Part shown: positions 18,533-26,828 of the stretch, one piece after another | Layout of the letters: every line of letters begins with the position of its first letter | Numbering within the stretch: the first letter of the stretch is position 1 | From: Rhizomicrobium sp. | GTDB lineage: Bacteria; Pseudomonadota; Alphaproteobacteria; Micropepsales; Micropepsaceae | Direction of reading: 5' to 3' | Assembly (NCBI GenBank): GCA_037200985.1 | Contig: JBBCGJ010000001.1 | Location: forward strand, 906,756 to 970,755 | DNA length: 64,000 bases | Program-made: the position numbers and the translations under genes | The notes under the pieces: generated by a model | What the model saw: the letters and a program-made list of their open reading frames with translations, nothing else | Database searches by the model: none | Told to the model about the DNA's origin: nothing

Positions 18533-18680
18533 ACCGGGGAACGGTCGAGTCCCGTATTGCCTCTTGCGAGGCGATGACGCTCTGCCGCTGAGCTACGCCG
18601 GCGCTTGCGCGCCGCCGGGCGGGTCTCGAACCCGCCGGCCTTCACCGTGGCGATGCAACAGGACTCTTCACCACCGGCAG
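18533..18680 (-). ncRNA. Y RNA-like gene with permuted tRNA mimic, unit 2
   Basis: Conserved CCGGUGGUGAAGAGUCC and GGACUCGACCGUUCCCCGG, with GAGUCC/GGACUC and CCGG/CCGG pairings forming the Y stem. The core is permuted: T arm GCGGG-UUCGAGA-CCCGC (plus 18619-18635), a CGGCGC-GCAA-GCGCCG stem where the acceptor should be, so a GNRA loop replaces the 3'/5' ends, then D arm GCUC/GAGC (18579-18596). UCAUCG after the D arm can pair with CGGUGA before the variable region, rebuilding an anticodon stem. A GCCUC-GCAA-GAGGC hairpin precedes the return strand. The ends are less certain (outer pairing is only 4 bp plus wobbles). Confidence 0.78.
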
Positions 18681-18683
18681 TTT

Positions 18684-18863
18684 GAAAAAGTACGCTGGGG
18701 AACGGGCGATCTCGGCGTTCGACAATCGAAACGCAGGTTCGGCCTTGCGGCTTCCCCGAGACCCGCGACGCACCCGTCTCTCCAGACGGATTCCACGGTA
18801 CGATCGATTGAAGGCGGTTTCCCGCAGGTGGAGAGAAGTATCCGAAATCTTCACCACCAGCGT
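18684..18863 (-). ncRNA. Y RNA-like gene without a recognisable tRNA mimic, unit 1 (first transcribed)
   Basis: Terminal stem ACGCUGG/CCAGCGU (plus 18857-18863 and 18692-18698), conserved GGUGGUGAAGAU near the 5' end and GAUCGCCCGUUCCCC near the 3' end, then a U run (plus 18685-18689) that could terminate the RNA. The middle has a CCGUCU-GGAG-AGACGG hairpin and a GCC-GCAA-GGC hairpin, but no TUCGA-type T loop or D arm. It is either a Y RNA of a second type, comparable to the YrlA/YrlB pairing known in enterobacteria, or a degenerate copy. Confidence 0.65.
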
Positions 18864-19377
18864 TCGCGGAGCCCGCTTCCCGCGGGCAAATCGAAAAACA
18901 AATTCAGTCGCGGCGCTCTGGACAATGTCGCGCCGCCATAGCGAACCCTCTTTGGTTCGCCCTGCCATCGGTGGACCGCGATCGCTCGCGCCGTTCCCTC
19001 CGGCAGGCCCCGCGCTTGCGACGCGCGCGCGTCTTCGCGCGAGCGCCCGGGATCCGGGTCTCCCGTGCCGGCTCGGGGCCGGCGTTTTTGTTTTCGAACG
19101 AGACGCCGCAAAGGAAACAAAAAACCCTCCGGAGCGCGGCTCGGGAGGGTCTGCGGTAAGGCAGATGTCGGCCCGCTTTAAGCGAGGCCGCTCCCATGAG
19201 CCGGGCGTGCGCCGTCAAACGGCCGATAGCCGCTTGGCAGTTTCGCGATGCCATTCCATTCGCGCTGCATGACTTGCTCATGTTCGATTCACGGACACGA
19301 TTGCCCGCGACGACGCGGCTTCTAGGCGCGTGAAAAAACCAAGTCAAGCGACCCGTGAAAAAGAATTCGCGGCGCGA
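18864..19377. other. Intergenic region upstream of the Y RNA array
   Basis: About 510 bp lie between the array and the MFS gene. They hold a 7 bp-arm hairpin GCGAACC/GGTTCGC (18941-18960), a minus-strand terminator (19119-19150), and a minus-strand frame of 30 codons (19178-19270, starting MQREWNGIAKLPSG) that ends just before that terminator. A plus-strand GCCGGC/GCCGGC hairpin with a T run (19067-19089) has no gene in front of it. No clear promoter for the array was found, although it must lie here or within the units. Confidence 0.55.
19119..19150 (-). terminator. Rho-independent terminator (minus strand)
   Basis: CCCTCC (19125-19130) pairs with GGAGGG (19144-19149), extended inward by GAGC/GCTC, with six T residues on the minus strand (plus-strand A run 19119-19124). 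It ends a short minus-strand transcript from about 19150-19300, before the Y RNA array. Its sequence is near-identical to the terminator at 16251-16281. Confidence 0.85.
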
Positions 19378-20619
19378 TTACTTTGCAACGGCGGGCGCCG
19401 TCTCGCGCAGGCCGAAGGCGAGCAGGCCGCCGGCCAGGCACAGCCCGATCATGATCCACAGCGGCGCTGCAAGGCCCCATCCGTCGGCGGCATAGCCGGC
19501 CAGGGCCGGGGCGAGGACGCCGCCGACGATTTCGCCCACGCTCATCACCATCGCGATGGCGGTCGCCATGTGATGCGGCCCGACGGATTCGCTCGGCACC
19601 GTGCCCATGAACAGCGGGAAGAGTCCCGTCAGCACCCAGCCGACCGCGAACAGCGCCGCCAGGATCCAGACCGGGCCGTCGAAGAAGATCGCGCCCAGGG
19701 GCAGGATCACCCCCATGAAGGAGGCGACGATCATCACCGGCTTGCGCCCGAAGCGGTCGGAGATGCCGCTCACCGCGAAGCTGCCGATGGCCGCGGAGAC
19801 GCCGAGGATCGCCATCAGCCAGCCCATCGCCTCCGGCGAGAAGCCGCGTACCGCGGTCAGGAACAGCGGCATGAACGCCCAGCACACCACCAGATAGGAC
19901 ACCAGCAGGATCGAGATCAGCCCGCAGATCACGATGTTGCGCTGGGCGAGGACGAAGCGGAAACGCTCGGCGAAGGTTTCGTCGGACGCGCCTTCATGGG
20001 CCTGCGCCTCGGGCTCGCGCACGAACAGCCACAGCAGCAGCGCCGACACCAGGCCGGGCAGGGCGGTGATGTAGAACGCGGTGTGCCAGCCATAGGCGGT
20101 CGCGAACATCACCAGCAGCACCGGCGCGAAGATCGAGCCGAACAGGTTCGAGCCGAGATTCTGCATGATGCCCATGGCGAGGCCGCGCCGCTCCGGCGCC
20201 ACCGCCAGCGCCGTCATCGATTGCGAGATCGGCGCCACGCCGCCATCGGCCACGCCCATCAAAAGCCGCGCGCCCATCAGCGTCAGGAACGATGCCGCCA
20301 GCCCGCTCAGGACCGAGCAGATCGAGAACGCGATCGTGGCGGCGATCAAGAGCGGCTTGCGCCGCCCGCTGCGGTCGGAGGCGGCGCCGATGACGATGGT
20401 GGCGATCGCCCAGCTGAAGGACAGCGCCGAGGCGGTCAGGCCGACCTCCGTGTTGCTGAGCCCGAGATCGGGCTTCACGAACGGCATCAGGAAATTCAGC
20501 GCGTTGCGGTCGAAGAACAGGATGCCGAAATTCAGGCTGAGCAGGCCGACCAGCAGCACCTGGTACCCCGGGCTTGCCGCCCGCGCCGCCGGCTGGATCG
20601 TGTCGTCGAGTACCGCCAT
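19378..20619 (-). CDS. Major facilitator superfamily transporter
   Basis: A 413-residue inner-membrane MFS protein with twelve predicted helices in two halves. Motif A in the loop after helix 2 reads GAASDRSGRRKPLL (about 77-90) and is repeated in the second half as GISDRFGRKPVMI (about 281-293). FFDRNALNFLMPFVKPDLGL in helix 1 resembles the anion:cation symporter (ACS) group, which takes up organic acids such as hexuronates or aromatic acids. No catabolic neighbour identifies the substrate. It is monocistronic, with 262 bp upstream before the divergent PAS gene. Confidence 0.9.
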   Translation of the reverse strand: MAVLDDTIQPAARAASPGYQVLLVGLLSLNFGILFFDRNALNFLMPFVKPDLGLSNTEVGLTASALSFSWAIATIVIGAASDRSGRRKPLLIAATIAFSICSVLSGLAASFLTLMGARLLMGVADGGVAPISQSMTALAVAPERRGLAMGIMQNLGSNLFGSIFAPVLLVMFATAYGWHTAFYITALPGLVSALLLWLFVREPEAQAHEGASDETFAERFRFVLAQRNIVICGLISILLVSYLVVCWAFMPLFLTAVRGFSPEAMGWLMAILGVSAAIGSFAVSGISDRFGRKPVMIVASFMGVILPLGAIFFDGPVWILAALFAVGWVLTGLFPLFMGTVPSESVGPHHMATAIAMVMSVGEIVGGVLAPALAGYAADGWGLAAPLWIMIGLCLAGGLLAFGLRETAPAVAK

Positions 20620-20881
20620 GAAAGCCCGCTCTCCGTTTTGCGCAGGGCCAAAGTGTGGCGGACGCCGACGGCGTCGACAAGCCGACGCGTTCGCTCACCG
20701 CGTCTTGTTCTTCGCGCGAACTGATCGCGTTCCGCTCGCGAACAAGCGGTGCCAACACGCTCGGCAGGATGCGAAACGCTTTCGCATCCGCACACGCGGA
20801 AAATCGTTGCGGCCGAAGCCGTCACGACTCTGTTATGCTCGCGCGACCGAGCGGTCGTCGATTGTTTGGAGTGGTCCCGCG

Positions 20882-21418
20882 GTGACGCCAGAAGACCGGC
20901 ACAGATATTATTCCGAGCCCGTGCCCGCGGACATCTTGCCGGCCGCGAGCGTCGAAGACGCCAATCTGCGCTTCACGCTCGACTATTGGGGCAGGCTGAA
21001 AGGCGAGCGGCGCATGCCGGCGCGCGCGGACGTCCTGCCCCGGGACATCAAGCACTGCTTGCGCTACATCCACATCTACGACGTGATCGACGGCGGCGCG
21101 GATTTCCGCGCCCGCCTCGTCGGCACCAGCGTGTTCCCCGGCCTCGACGACGACCAGACCGGCAAGCTCGTCTCGCAGCATCCCGATCCCGGCATCCGCC
21201 TGCGCTTCGCGGCCCTGCTGCGCCATGTGGCGGCCACGGGCGAGCCGGCGCGCAGCATCTCGCGGCGCATCACCGGCAGCCTGCTGCACGATCTGTACAC
21301 GGAAGGTCTGTGGCTGCCGCTGGGCGAGGGCGACCGGGTGCGGCACGTCCTGGCGCAGTCCTGCCTGCGCCAGGTCGCGCCGGGCGCCGCGCCGACCGCC
21401 GCCAAATCGCCGTCCTGA
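20882..21418 (+). CDS. PAS-domain protein of the PAS_5 type
   Basis: A 178-residue soluble protein matching a family widespread in alphaproteobacteria (Pfam PAS_5, from memory). It has a lead-in DYWGRLKGERRMPARADVLP (about 31-50), then a PAS-like core with FRARLVGTSV (about 73-82) and a C-terminal strand. No output domain follows, so it may be a free-standing sensor or an adaptor. The start is GTG at 20882; no in-frame ATG fits, and a GGAG lies about 10 nt upstream. A second protein of the same family is at 23018. Confidence 0.75.
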   Translation: MTPEDRHRYYSEPVPADILPAASVEDANLRFTLDYWGRLKGERRMPARADVLPRDIKHCLRYIHIYDVIDGGADFRARLVGTSVFPGLDDDQTGKLVSQHPDPGIRLRFAALLRHVAATGEPARSISRRITGSLLHDLYTEGLWLPLGEGDRVRHVLAQSCLRQVAPGAAPTAAKSPS

Positions 21419-21511
21419 GGGCGCCGACTTCCGCTGCGTCACCGCCCGCTCGACCGCGCGCGCGCCGCCGCGCTACGCTTCGCGCAACCACTATCCCGGA
21501 AGGATGCCGCC

Positions 21512-22783
21512 ATGGACTTCGCCATTCCCGACCACATCAAGACGCTGCTCGCCGACATCGACGCCTTCATCGAGCGCGAGATCGTTCCGCTGCAAAAGCA
21601 GGACGACAACGACCGTTTCTTCGATCACCGCCGCGAATGGGCGCGCACCGATTTCGAGCATGGCGGGCTGCCGCGCAAGGAATGGGAGCTGCTCTTGCGC
21701 GAGATGCGCAAGCGCGCCGATGCCGCGGGTTTCCTGCGCCTGGCGCTGCCCGAGGAATTCGGCGGCAAGAATATCGGCAACCTCGCCATGGCGATCATCC
21801 GCGAGCATCTCGCCGCCAAGGGCCTCGGCCTGCACAACGACCTGCAGAACGAAAGCTCCGTCGTCGGCAATTTCCCGCAGGTTCTCATGTACCGCGACTT
21901 CGGCACGGAGGAGCAGAAGAAGACCCTGCTGCCCGGCATGCTGAACGGCACGATCCGCATCGCCTTCGGCCTCACCGAGCCCAAGCACGGCTCCGACGCG
22001 ACCTGGATGGAGACCCGCGCGGTCAAGGACGGAAACGGCTGGCGCATCAACGGCGAGAAGATGTGGAACACCGGCGTCCATGTCGCGACCCACGACATGG
22101 TGTTCTGCCGCACCTCGGGGCCGGACGGCGACGCGCGCGGCCTCACCTGCCTGATCGTGCCGATGGATGCCGAGGGGGTGAAGATCGAGGAATATATGTG
22201 GACCTTCAACATGCCGACGGACCACGCCCGCGTCAGCTTCACCAATGTCTGGGTGCCCGACAGCGCGGTGTTCGGACCGGTCGACAACGGCCTCGTCCTG
22301 GCGCGCCATTTCGTGCACGAGAACCGCATCCGCCAGGCCGCCTCCGGCGTTGGCGCGGCGCAGTATTGCATCGACGAGAGCATCGACTACGCCAATACGC
22401 GCAAGCCCTTCGGCAAGCCGCTCAGCCGCAACCAGGCGATCCAATGGCCGCTGGTCGAGCTCAACACCGAGGCGGAGATGATCCGCTGGCTGATCTACCG
22501 CACCGCCTGGGAGATGGACCGCATGACCGGACCGGAGATCCAGCTCTATCTCTCCGACAAGGTCTCGATGTGCAACTACCGCGGCAACCGTCTCGTCTGC
22601 GAGGCCGCCGACTGGGCAATGCAGGTCCATGGCGGCTGGGGCTATTCGCGCCACAAGCAGTTCGAGCACATCTACCGCCACCACCGCCGCTACCGCATCA
22701 CCGAGGGCAGCGAGGAGATCCAGATCCGCAACGTCGCCGGCCACATGTTCGGCTTCATCGGCAAGAACCGCAAAGCGGATTGA
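21512..22783 (+). CDS. Acyl-CoA dehydrogenase family protein
   Basis: A 423-residue FAD flavoprotein that introduces a 2,3 double bond into an acyl-CoA and passes electrons to ETF. It has the three-part ACAD fold: helical N-terminus to about residue 150, the flavin-contact segment AFGLTEPKHGSDATWMETRA (about 150-169), and the C-terminal helical domain with MQVHGGWGYSRHKQFEHIYRHHRR and ITEGSEEIQ. The N-terminus is longer than in short-chain enzymes, resembling the ACAD10/11-like or long-chain group. Chain specificity is unknown. A perfect 12 bp hairpin follows. Confidence 0.92.
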   Translation: MDFAIPDHIKTLLADIDAFIEREIVPLQKQDDNDRFFDHRREWARTDFEHGGLPRKEWELLLREMRKRADAAGFLRLALPEEFGGKNIGNLAMAIIREHLAAKGLGLHNDLQNESSVVGNFPQVLMYRDFGTEEQKKTLLPGMLNGTIRIAFGLTEPKHGSDATWMETRAVKDGNGWRINGEKMWNTGVHVATHDMVFCRTSGPDGDARGLTCLIVPMDAEGVKIEEYMWTFNMPTDHARVSFTNVWVPDSAVFGPVDNGLVLARHFVHENRIRQAASGVGAAQYCIDESIDYANTRKPFGKPLSRNQAIQWPLVELNTEAEMIRWLIYRTAWEMDRMTGPEIQLYLSDKVSMCNYRGNRLVCEAADWAMQVHGGWGYSRHKQFEHIYRHHRRYRITEGSEEIQIRNVAGHMFGFIGKNRKAD

Positions 22784-22789
22784 ACGCGC

Positions 22790-22831
22790 CGCGCGGACGG
22801 CATCGGGATATCTACCTAGGCCGTCCGCGCG
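22790..22831 (+). terminator. Hairpin downstream of acyl-CoA dehydrogenase
   Basis: CGCGCGGACGGC (22790-22801) and GCCGTCCGCGCG (22820-22831) form a perfect 12 bp stem with an 18 nt loop, beginning 7 bp after the stop. There is no T run, so it may act as an mRNA-stabilising or Rho-assisted end rather than a strict intrinsic terminator. Confidence 0.55.
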
Positions 22832-23017
22832 ATCCGCATTGCGCCAGCAAGCGCGCGGGTTTCCGCGCGCGGCGCCGCGCCGGACGGGGCGCGATGGATT
22901 CAATTTGACGGCTTGGATTAACCGCCGCCGCCGCGCCATGCGCTATCCTCCGTGGCGCGCCGAAACGCGCCGAGCCCATCGCGCTCGCCCGTATTTTCCA
23001 CGAAAAGGCAGCCGGAC

Positions 23018-23518
23018 ATGCGTTCAGCCTTGCAGCACGCACCGATCGAGGAGAGCGGGCTGGTCAATCACTTCGTGCCGGTTCTTGAGCCGCGCCATCC
23101 CGGTGCCCGGCGGCTGCTCGACTATTGGCAGGCCGTGATGGCGCGGGGCGACGGCTTCGTCGCCGGCCGCGACGTTCCGGCCCGGGCCATCGCCGCGCTC
23201 CTGCGCAACATCATGCTCAACCAGCCGCTGGTGGACGGCACGGACATCAGAGTGCGGCTGGCCGGATCCTCGGTGCGCCGCCGGTTCGCCACCGTCGACC
23301 GGAATACGCTCCTGTCGGCGCTCTTTCCGCCGGAGGATTTTCGCCATCATCTGGCGGCGGCCCTCCAGGTCGTCGCCACGGGACGGCCGCTGGTCGTCGA
23401 TTCCAGCCTGAAACGCGGCGCGGTGGAGGAACTTCACATGGAGCTCATCATCCTGCCGATCCTGGACAGCGACCGCGCGACGCCGCTGCTTCTCGTCGGC
23501 GTCTTCTATTTCGGGTAA
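23018..23518 (+). CDS. PAS_5-like protein, second copy
   Basis: A 166-residue protein with the same plan as the protein at 20882: LLDYWQAVMARGDGFVAGRD (about 33-52), a core with IRVRLAGSSVRRRF (about 76-89), and a final strand LLLVGVFYFG. The start MRSALQHAPIEES at 23018 is preceded by an AAGG; an upstream in-frame ATG at 22952 lies before this and shows no family similarity. The two PAS_5 genes flank the acyl-CoA dehydrogenase. Function is unknown. Confidence 0.68.
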   Translation: MRSALQHAPIEESGLVNHFVPVLEPRHPGARRLLDYWQAVMARGDGFVAGRDVPARAIAALLRNIMLNQPLVDGTDIRVRLAGSSVRRRFATVDRNTLLSALFPPEDFRHHLAAALQVVATGRPLVVDSSLKRGAVEELHMELIILPILDSDRATPLLLVGVFYFG

Positions 23519-23545
23519 AAGCGCGTCTCCCCGAGAGGCAGCGAC

Positions 23546-24484
23546 ATGCCCACCCTGAACTTCGCCCATCGCGGCGGTGCCGGACTATATCCAGAGAACA
23601 CGCTGGCCGCGTTCCGTGACGCGGTGGCGCGCGGCTGCGACGGCAGCGAGCTCGACGTCCAGCTGTCCAAGGACGGCGAGGTCGTCGTGTTCCACGATTT
23701 CCGCCTGAAGCCCGAGATCTGCCGCCTCGGCGGCAAATGGCTGACCAGGCCGACGCCGCGCATCAAGGACCTTACGCTGGACGAACTCACCGCCTTCGAC
23801 ATCGGCCGCCTCGATCCCGCCAGCCCCTATGGCCGGTCGCATCCCCACACCATGCCGATCGACGGCGAAACGATCCCGACGCTGGCGCAGGTGCTCGAGA
23901 TCACGTCCGCCGCGAGGAAGCCGTTCAAGCTCCAGGTCGAGCTCAAGACCTCCTTCGCCGACCGCGACGTCTCCGCCGATCCTATCGCGCTCGCGGAAGC
24001 CACGGTCGCCGTCCTGAAGAAGGCGGATTATCTCGACCGCACCATCTTCGTCGGCTTCGACTGGTCCGGCCTGATCCATGCGAAGAAGATCGCGCCCGGC
24101 GTCGAATGCTGGTTCACCACCATGGAACTCGACACCTTCCTCGGCCCGGCCAGGGAAGGCGACAAGCCGGTCAATATCCTGCTGCGTCATTGGGCTGAGA
24201 CCGGAACATCGCCCTGGGCGGCGGGGTTCGACGCGGTGAATTACGGCGGCTCGATCCAGCGCGCGATCAAGGCGGCGGGCGGCGATGGCTGGTTTCCCGC
24301 GTATATCGATGCGACGCCTGAGGCGGTCGCGCATGCCAGATCGCTCGGCCTCAAAGTCGGCGCCTGGACGGTCGACGATCCCGCCGACATGAAGCGTCTG
24401 ATCGCGCTCGGCCTCGACGGCATCTGCACCGACCGGCCCGATCTCCTGGCCAAGGCCTTGAAAGCCGCGGCACCGACCCCATAA
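23546..24484 (+). CDS. Glycerophosphodiester phosphodiesterase
   Basis: A 312-residue GDPD-family TIM barrel that hydrolyses deacylated phospholipids to glycerol-3-phosphate and an alcohol. Catalytic and metal residues are in NFAHRGGAGLYPENT (residues 5-19, with the first His and Glu), GSELDVQLSKDGEVVVFHD (about 34-52, with the second Glu/Asp and His), and VELKT (about 132-136). The C-terminal GICTDRPDLL is also standard. There is no signal peptide, so it is cytoplasmic (UgpQ-like). It follows the PAS gene by 27 bp and precedes the OYE gene by 31 bp, so one transcript is likely. Confidence 0.93.
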   Translation: MPTLNFAHRGGAGLYPENTLAAFRDAVARGCDGSELDVQLSKDGEVVVFHDFRLKPEICRLGGKWLTRPTPRIKDLTLDELTAFDIGRLDPASPYGRSHPHTMPIDGETIPTLAQVLEITSAARKPFKLQVELKTSFADRDVSADPIALAEATVAVLKKADYLDRTIFVGFDWSGLIHAKKIAPGVECWFTTMELDTFLGPAREGDKPVNILLRHWAETGTSPWAAGFDAVNYGGSIQRAIKAAGGDGWFPAYIDATPEAVAHARSLGLKVGAWTVDDPADMKRLIALGLDGICTDRPDLLAKALKAAAPTP

Positions 24485-24515
24485 GGAATCCAGGTACCAA
24501 CCTCGCGGAGTACGC

Positions 24516-25601
24516 ATGGCCAATCTCTTCGATCCCTTTACGCTGAAAGACGTCACGCTCAAGAACCGCATCGTCGTCGCGCCGATGTGCCAGTACTCCG
24601 CCGACGACGGACGCATCACCGATTGGCATCTCGTGCATCTGGGCAGCCACGCCGTCGGCGGGGCAGGGCTGATCATCGCCGAAGCGACCGCGGTGTCGCC
24701 CGAAGGGCGCATCACGCCGGGCGACACCGGCATATGGTCCGACGATCGCGGCAGCCAATGGGAGCGCGTCGTGCGGTTTCTCAAAGCGCAAGGCGCCGTG
24801 CCCGGCATCCAGATCGCCCATGCCGGCCGCAAGGCCTCCGCCAACCGGCCCTGGGAAGGCGACGACCATATGAAGCCGGATGATCCCCGCGCCTGGGAGC
24901 CCATCGGCCCCTCCGCCGAGGCCTTCGGCGGCAACCTGCCGCGCGTGCCCCATGCGATGACGAAGGACGAGATCGTCCGTGTCCGGAACGATTTCGCCGC
25001 CGCCGCACGGCGCGCCGCCGCCGCCGGCTTCGAATGGCTGGAGCTGCATTTCGCCCACGGCTATCTGGCGCAGAGCTTCTTCTCGCCCATCGCCAACAAG
25101 CGTACCGACGACTATGGCGGCAGCTTCGAGAACCGCAGCCGCTTCCTCCTGGAGACCTTCGCCGCGGTGCGCGAGGTATGGCCGGCGAACCTGCCGCTGA
25201 CCGCGAAGCTCGGCATCTCCGACTTCGTGCCGCAGAGCCAGACGGTGGAGGAATCGATCGAACTGGTTCGCCGCATGAAGGCGCTGGGGCTGGATCTGGT
25301 GGACGTCTCCATCGGCTTCAACACGCCGGACATGTCGGGCGTGCCCTGGGGTCCGGCCTTCATGGTGCCCTTCGCCGAGCGCTTCAAGAAAGAGGCCGGC
25401 ATTCCGGTCGGCGTCGGCTGGTTCATCAATGAGCCGAAGCAGGCCGACGGCATCGTCCGCGACGGTAAGGCCGATCTCATCATGCTGGCGCATGCCATGC
25501 TCGACGATCCGCAATGGGCCTATCACGCGGCGAAGGCGCTCGAGATCAAGGACTACAAATGGACGCTGCCGGCGCCCTACGCCCATTGGATACAGGCGTG
25601 A
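24516..25601 (+). CDS. NADH:flavin oxidoreductase, old yellow enzyme family (NamA/YqjM-like)
   Basis: A 361-residue FMN enzyme that reduces activated C=C bonds with NAD(P)H. It has the thermophilic-like/YqjM features: the redox-tuning Cys in VAPMCQYSADDG (about 21-32), the substrate-binding pair in LHFAHGYLAQSFFSP (about 175-189), and NKRTDDYGGSFENRSRF (about 192-208). Length matches YqjM. Its TGA overlaps the GTG of the next gene (GTGA). Physiological substrates for this family are usually unknown; it may detoxify enals or nitro compounds. Confidence 0.93.
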   Translation: MANLFDPFTLKDVTLKNRIVVAPMCQYSADDGRITDWHLVHLGSHAVGGAGLIIAEATAVSPEGRITPGDTGIWSDDRGSQWERVVRFLKAQGAVPGIQIAHAGRKASANRPWEGDDHMKPDDPRAWEPIGPSAEAFGGNLPRVPHAMTKDEIVRVRNDFAAAARRAAAAGFEWLELHFAHGYLAQSFFSPIANKRTDDYGGSFENRSRFLLETFAAVREVWPANLPLTAKLGISDFVPQSQTVEESIELVRRMKALGLDLVDVSIGFNTPDMSGVPWGPAFMVPFAERFKKEAGIPVGVGWFINEPKQADGIVRDGKADLIMLAHAMLDDPQWAYHAAKALEIKDYKWTLPAPYAHWIQA

Positions 25602-26023
25602 GCATAGAGGTCCGCATGCTGGAGACGGGCGAGGAAGCGATCCTCGCCCATGTCGCGCCGGCCGTGTTCGACAACGACATCGAGCCCGAGCTGGCGCGCG
25701 AATTCCTCGCCGATCCGCATCACCACATCGCGGTGGCGATCGACCAGGGCGTGGTCGTCGCCTTCGCCTCGGGCGTCGACTACATCCATCCGGACAAGGC
25801 GCGCGAATTGTTCGTCAACGAGGTCGGCACCGCGCCGACCCATCGCGGCCGCGGCCTGGGCCGGGCGGTGCTCGGCGCGCTGCTGGACCGCGCCCGCGCC
25901 GTCGGCTGCAAGATCGCGTGGGTGCTGACCGATACCGACAACGCGGCGGCGCGCGGTCTCTACGCCGCGTTGAACGGCAAGGAACTGACGCTGGACACGG
26001 TCCATATCGAATTCGATCTATAA
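25598..26023 (+). CDS. GNAT-family N-acetyltransferase
   Basis: A 141-residue single GNAT domain. The acetyl-CoA pyrophosphate loop is THRGRGLGRAVLGALL (about 84-99, pattern RxxGxG), with the following DTDNAAARGLYAALNG typical of the C-terminal helix. The overall form is like the AAC(3)-I/YjbC-type GNATs, but no resistance role can be claimed. The start was set at GTG 25598, which overlaps the OYE stop and keeps the first beta strand (SIEVRMLE). An ATG at 25616 with a good AGAGG would trim it. The next gene begins 12 bp downstream. Confidence 0.82.
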   Translation: MSIEVRMLETGEEAILAHVAPAVFDNDIEPELAREFLADPHHHIAVAIDQGVVVAFASGVDYIHPDKARELFVNEVGTAPTHRGRGLGRAVLGALLDRARAVGCKIAWVLTDTDNAAARGLYAALNGKELTLDTVHIEFDL

Positions 26024-26035
26024 CGGGGGGAACGC

Positions 26036-26743
26036 ATGATCGAGAAGGACATCGCCTATTCCTGCGGCGACAAGAAGCTCACCGGCTATCTCGCCGACGG
26101 CGCGAACGGCAAACCGGCGCCGGGCATCCTGGTCTGCCACCAGGGCGGCGGCCTGCGCGATCACGAGAAAGAACGCGCCCGCATGCTGGCCGAGCTCGGC
26201 TATATTGCCTTCGCGGCCGATCTCTACGGCGAGGTCGCGACCGAGCGCGACGACGCGATGCGCCTTCTGGGCGGCCTTGTCGGCGACCGGCCGCTCTGGG
26301 CCGCGCGCATGCTGGCCGGCGTCGCGCAATTGAAGGCGCAGCCCAATGTCGACGCGTCGCGCCTCGCCGCCATCGGCTTCTGCTTCGGCGGCATGACGGT
26401 GCTGGAGCTGGTGCGCGTCACGACCGAGGTGAAATGCGTCGTCGCCTTCCATCCCGGCCTGACCGGCTTGCCGGAAAGCGACCCGCGCCCGGTCGCCGGC
26501 AAGGTAATGGTCTGCGCCGGCCAGCTTGACCCGCTCATTCCGGACGCGGCGCGCACGCAATTCCTGAAGCTGATGCGCGACGCCGATGCCGACCTGCAAT
26601 ACATCAACTATTCCGCCGCCGGCCACAGCTTCACCGACAAGTCGGTGGACGCCTTCGGCATCCCGAACTTCAAGTATCACGCGCCGACCGACCGCCGCTC
26701 CTGGGCCGCGATGCGCGATCTGTTCGGCGAGACGCTGACCTGA
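26036..26743 (+). CDS. Dienelactone hydrolase family protein
   Basis: A 235-residue alpha/beta hydrolase. The nucleophile is Cys in IGFCFGGM (about 117-124), the dienelactone-hydrolase hallmark, with Asp in GQLDPLIPD (about 161-169) and His in AAGHSFTD (about 194-201) completing the triad. The family opens dienelactones in chloroaromatic degradation, but many copies, like this one next to housekeeping-type genes, have unknown ester substrates. A good GGGGG-type ribosome site precedes the ATG. It is the last gene of the 23.5-26.7 kb run. Confidence 0.88.
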   Translation: MIEKDIAYSCGDKKLTGYLADGANGKPAPGILVCHQGGGLRDHEKERARMLAELGYIAFAADLYGEVATERDDAMRLLGGLVGDRPLWAARMLAGVAQLKAQPNVDASRLAAIGFCFGGMTVLELVRVTTEVKCVVAFHPGLTGLPESDPRPVAGKVMVCAGQLDPLIPDAARTQFLKLMRDADADLQYINYSAAGHSFTDKSVDAFGIPNFKYHAPTDRRSWAAMRDLFGETLT

Positions 26744-26828
26744 CTCAGCTCCCCCTTGCGGGGCGGTCCAAAAATCGCGCAGCGATTTTGGGGTGGGGGC
26801 GGTGCCGGGCGTCAGCACCACCCTGCGC

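Noticed and set aside
18188-18680. Several ordinary tRNA genes on the minus strand (T-loop and D-arm sequences are easily spotted).
   Set aside because: In every unit the 3' half precedes the 5' half, the acceptor stem is closed by a short loop, and no normal anticodon arm joins the halves. They cannot be standard tRNAs.
18188-18863. CRISPR-like array because of recurring GGTGGTGAAGA and CCGTTCCCC segments.
   Set aside because: Spacing is 150-180 bp, the segments pair with each other within each unit, and the intervening DNA is tRNA-like rather than spacer-like; no cas genes are present.
19067-19089. Plus-strand hairpin GCCGGC/GCCGGC followed by a T run, terminator-like.
   Set aside because: No plus-strand gene precedes it; listed only in the intergenic description.
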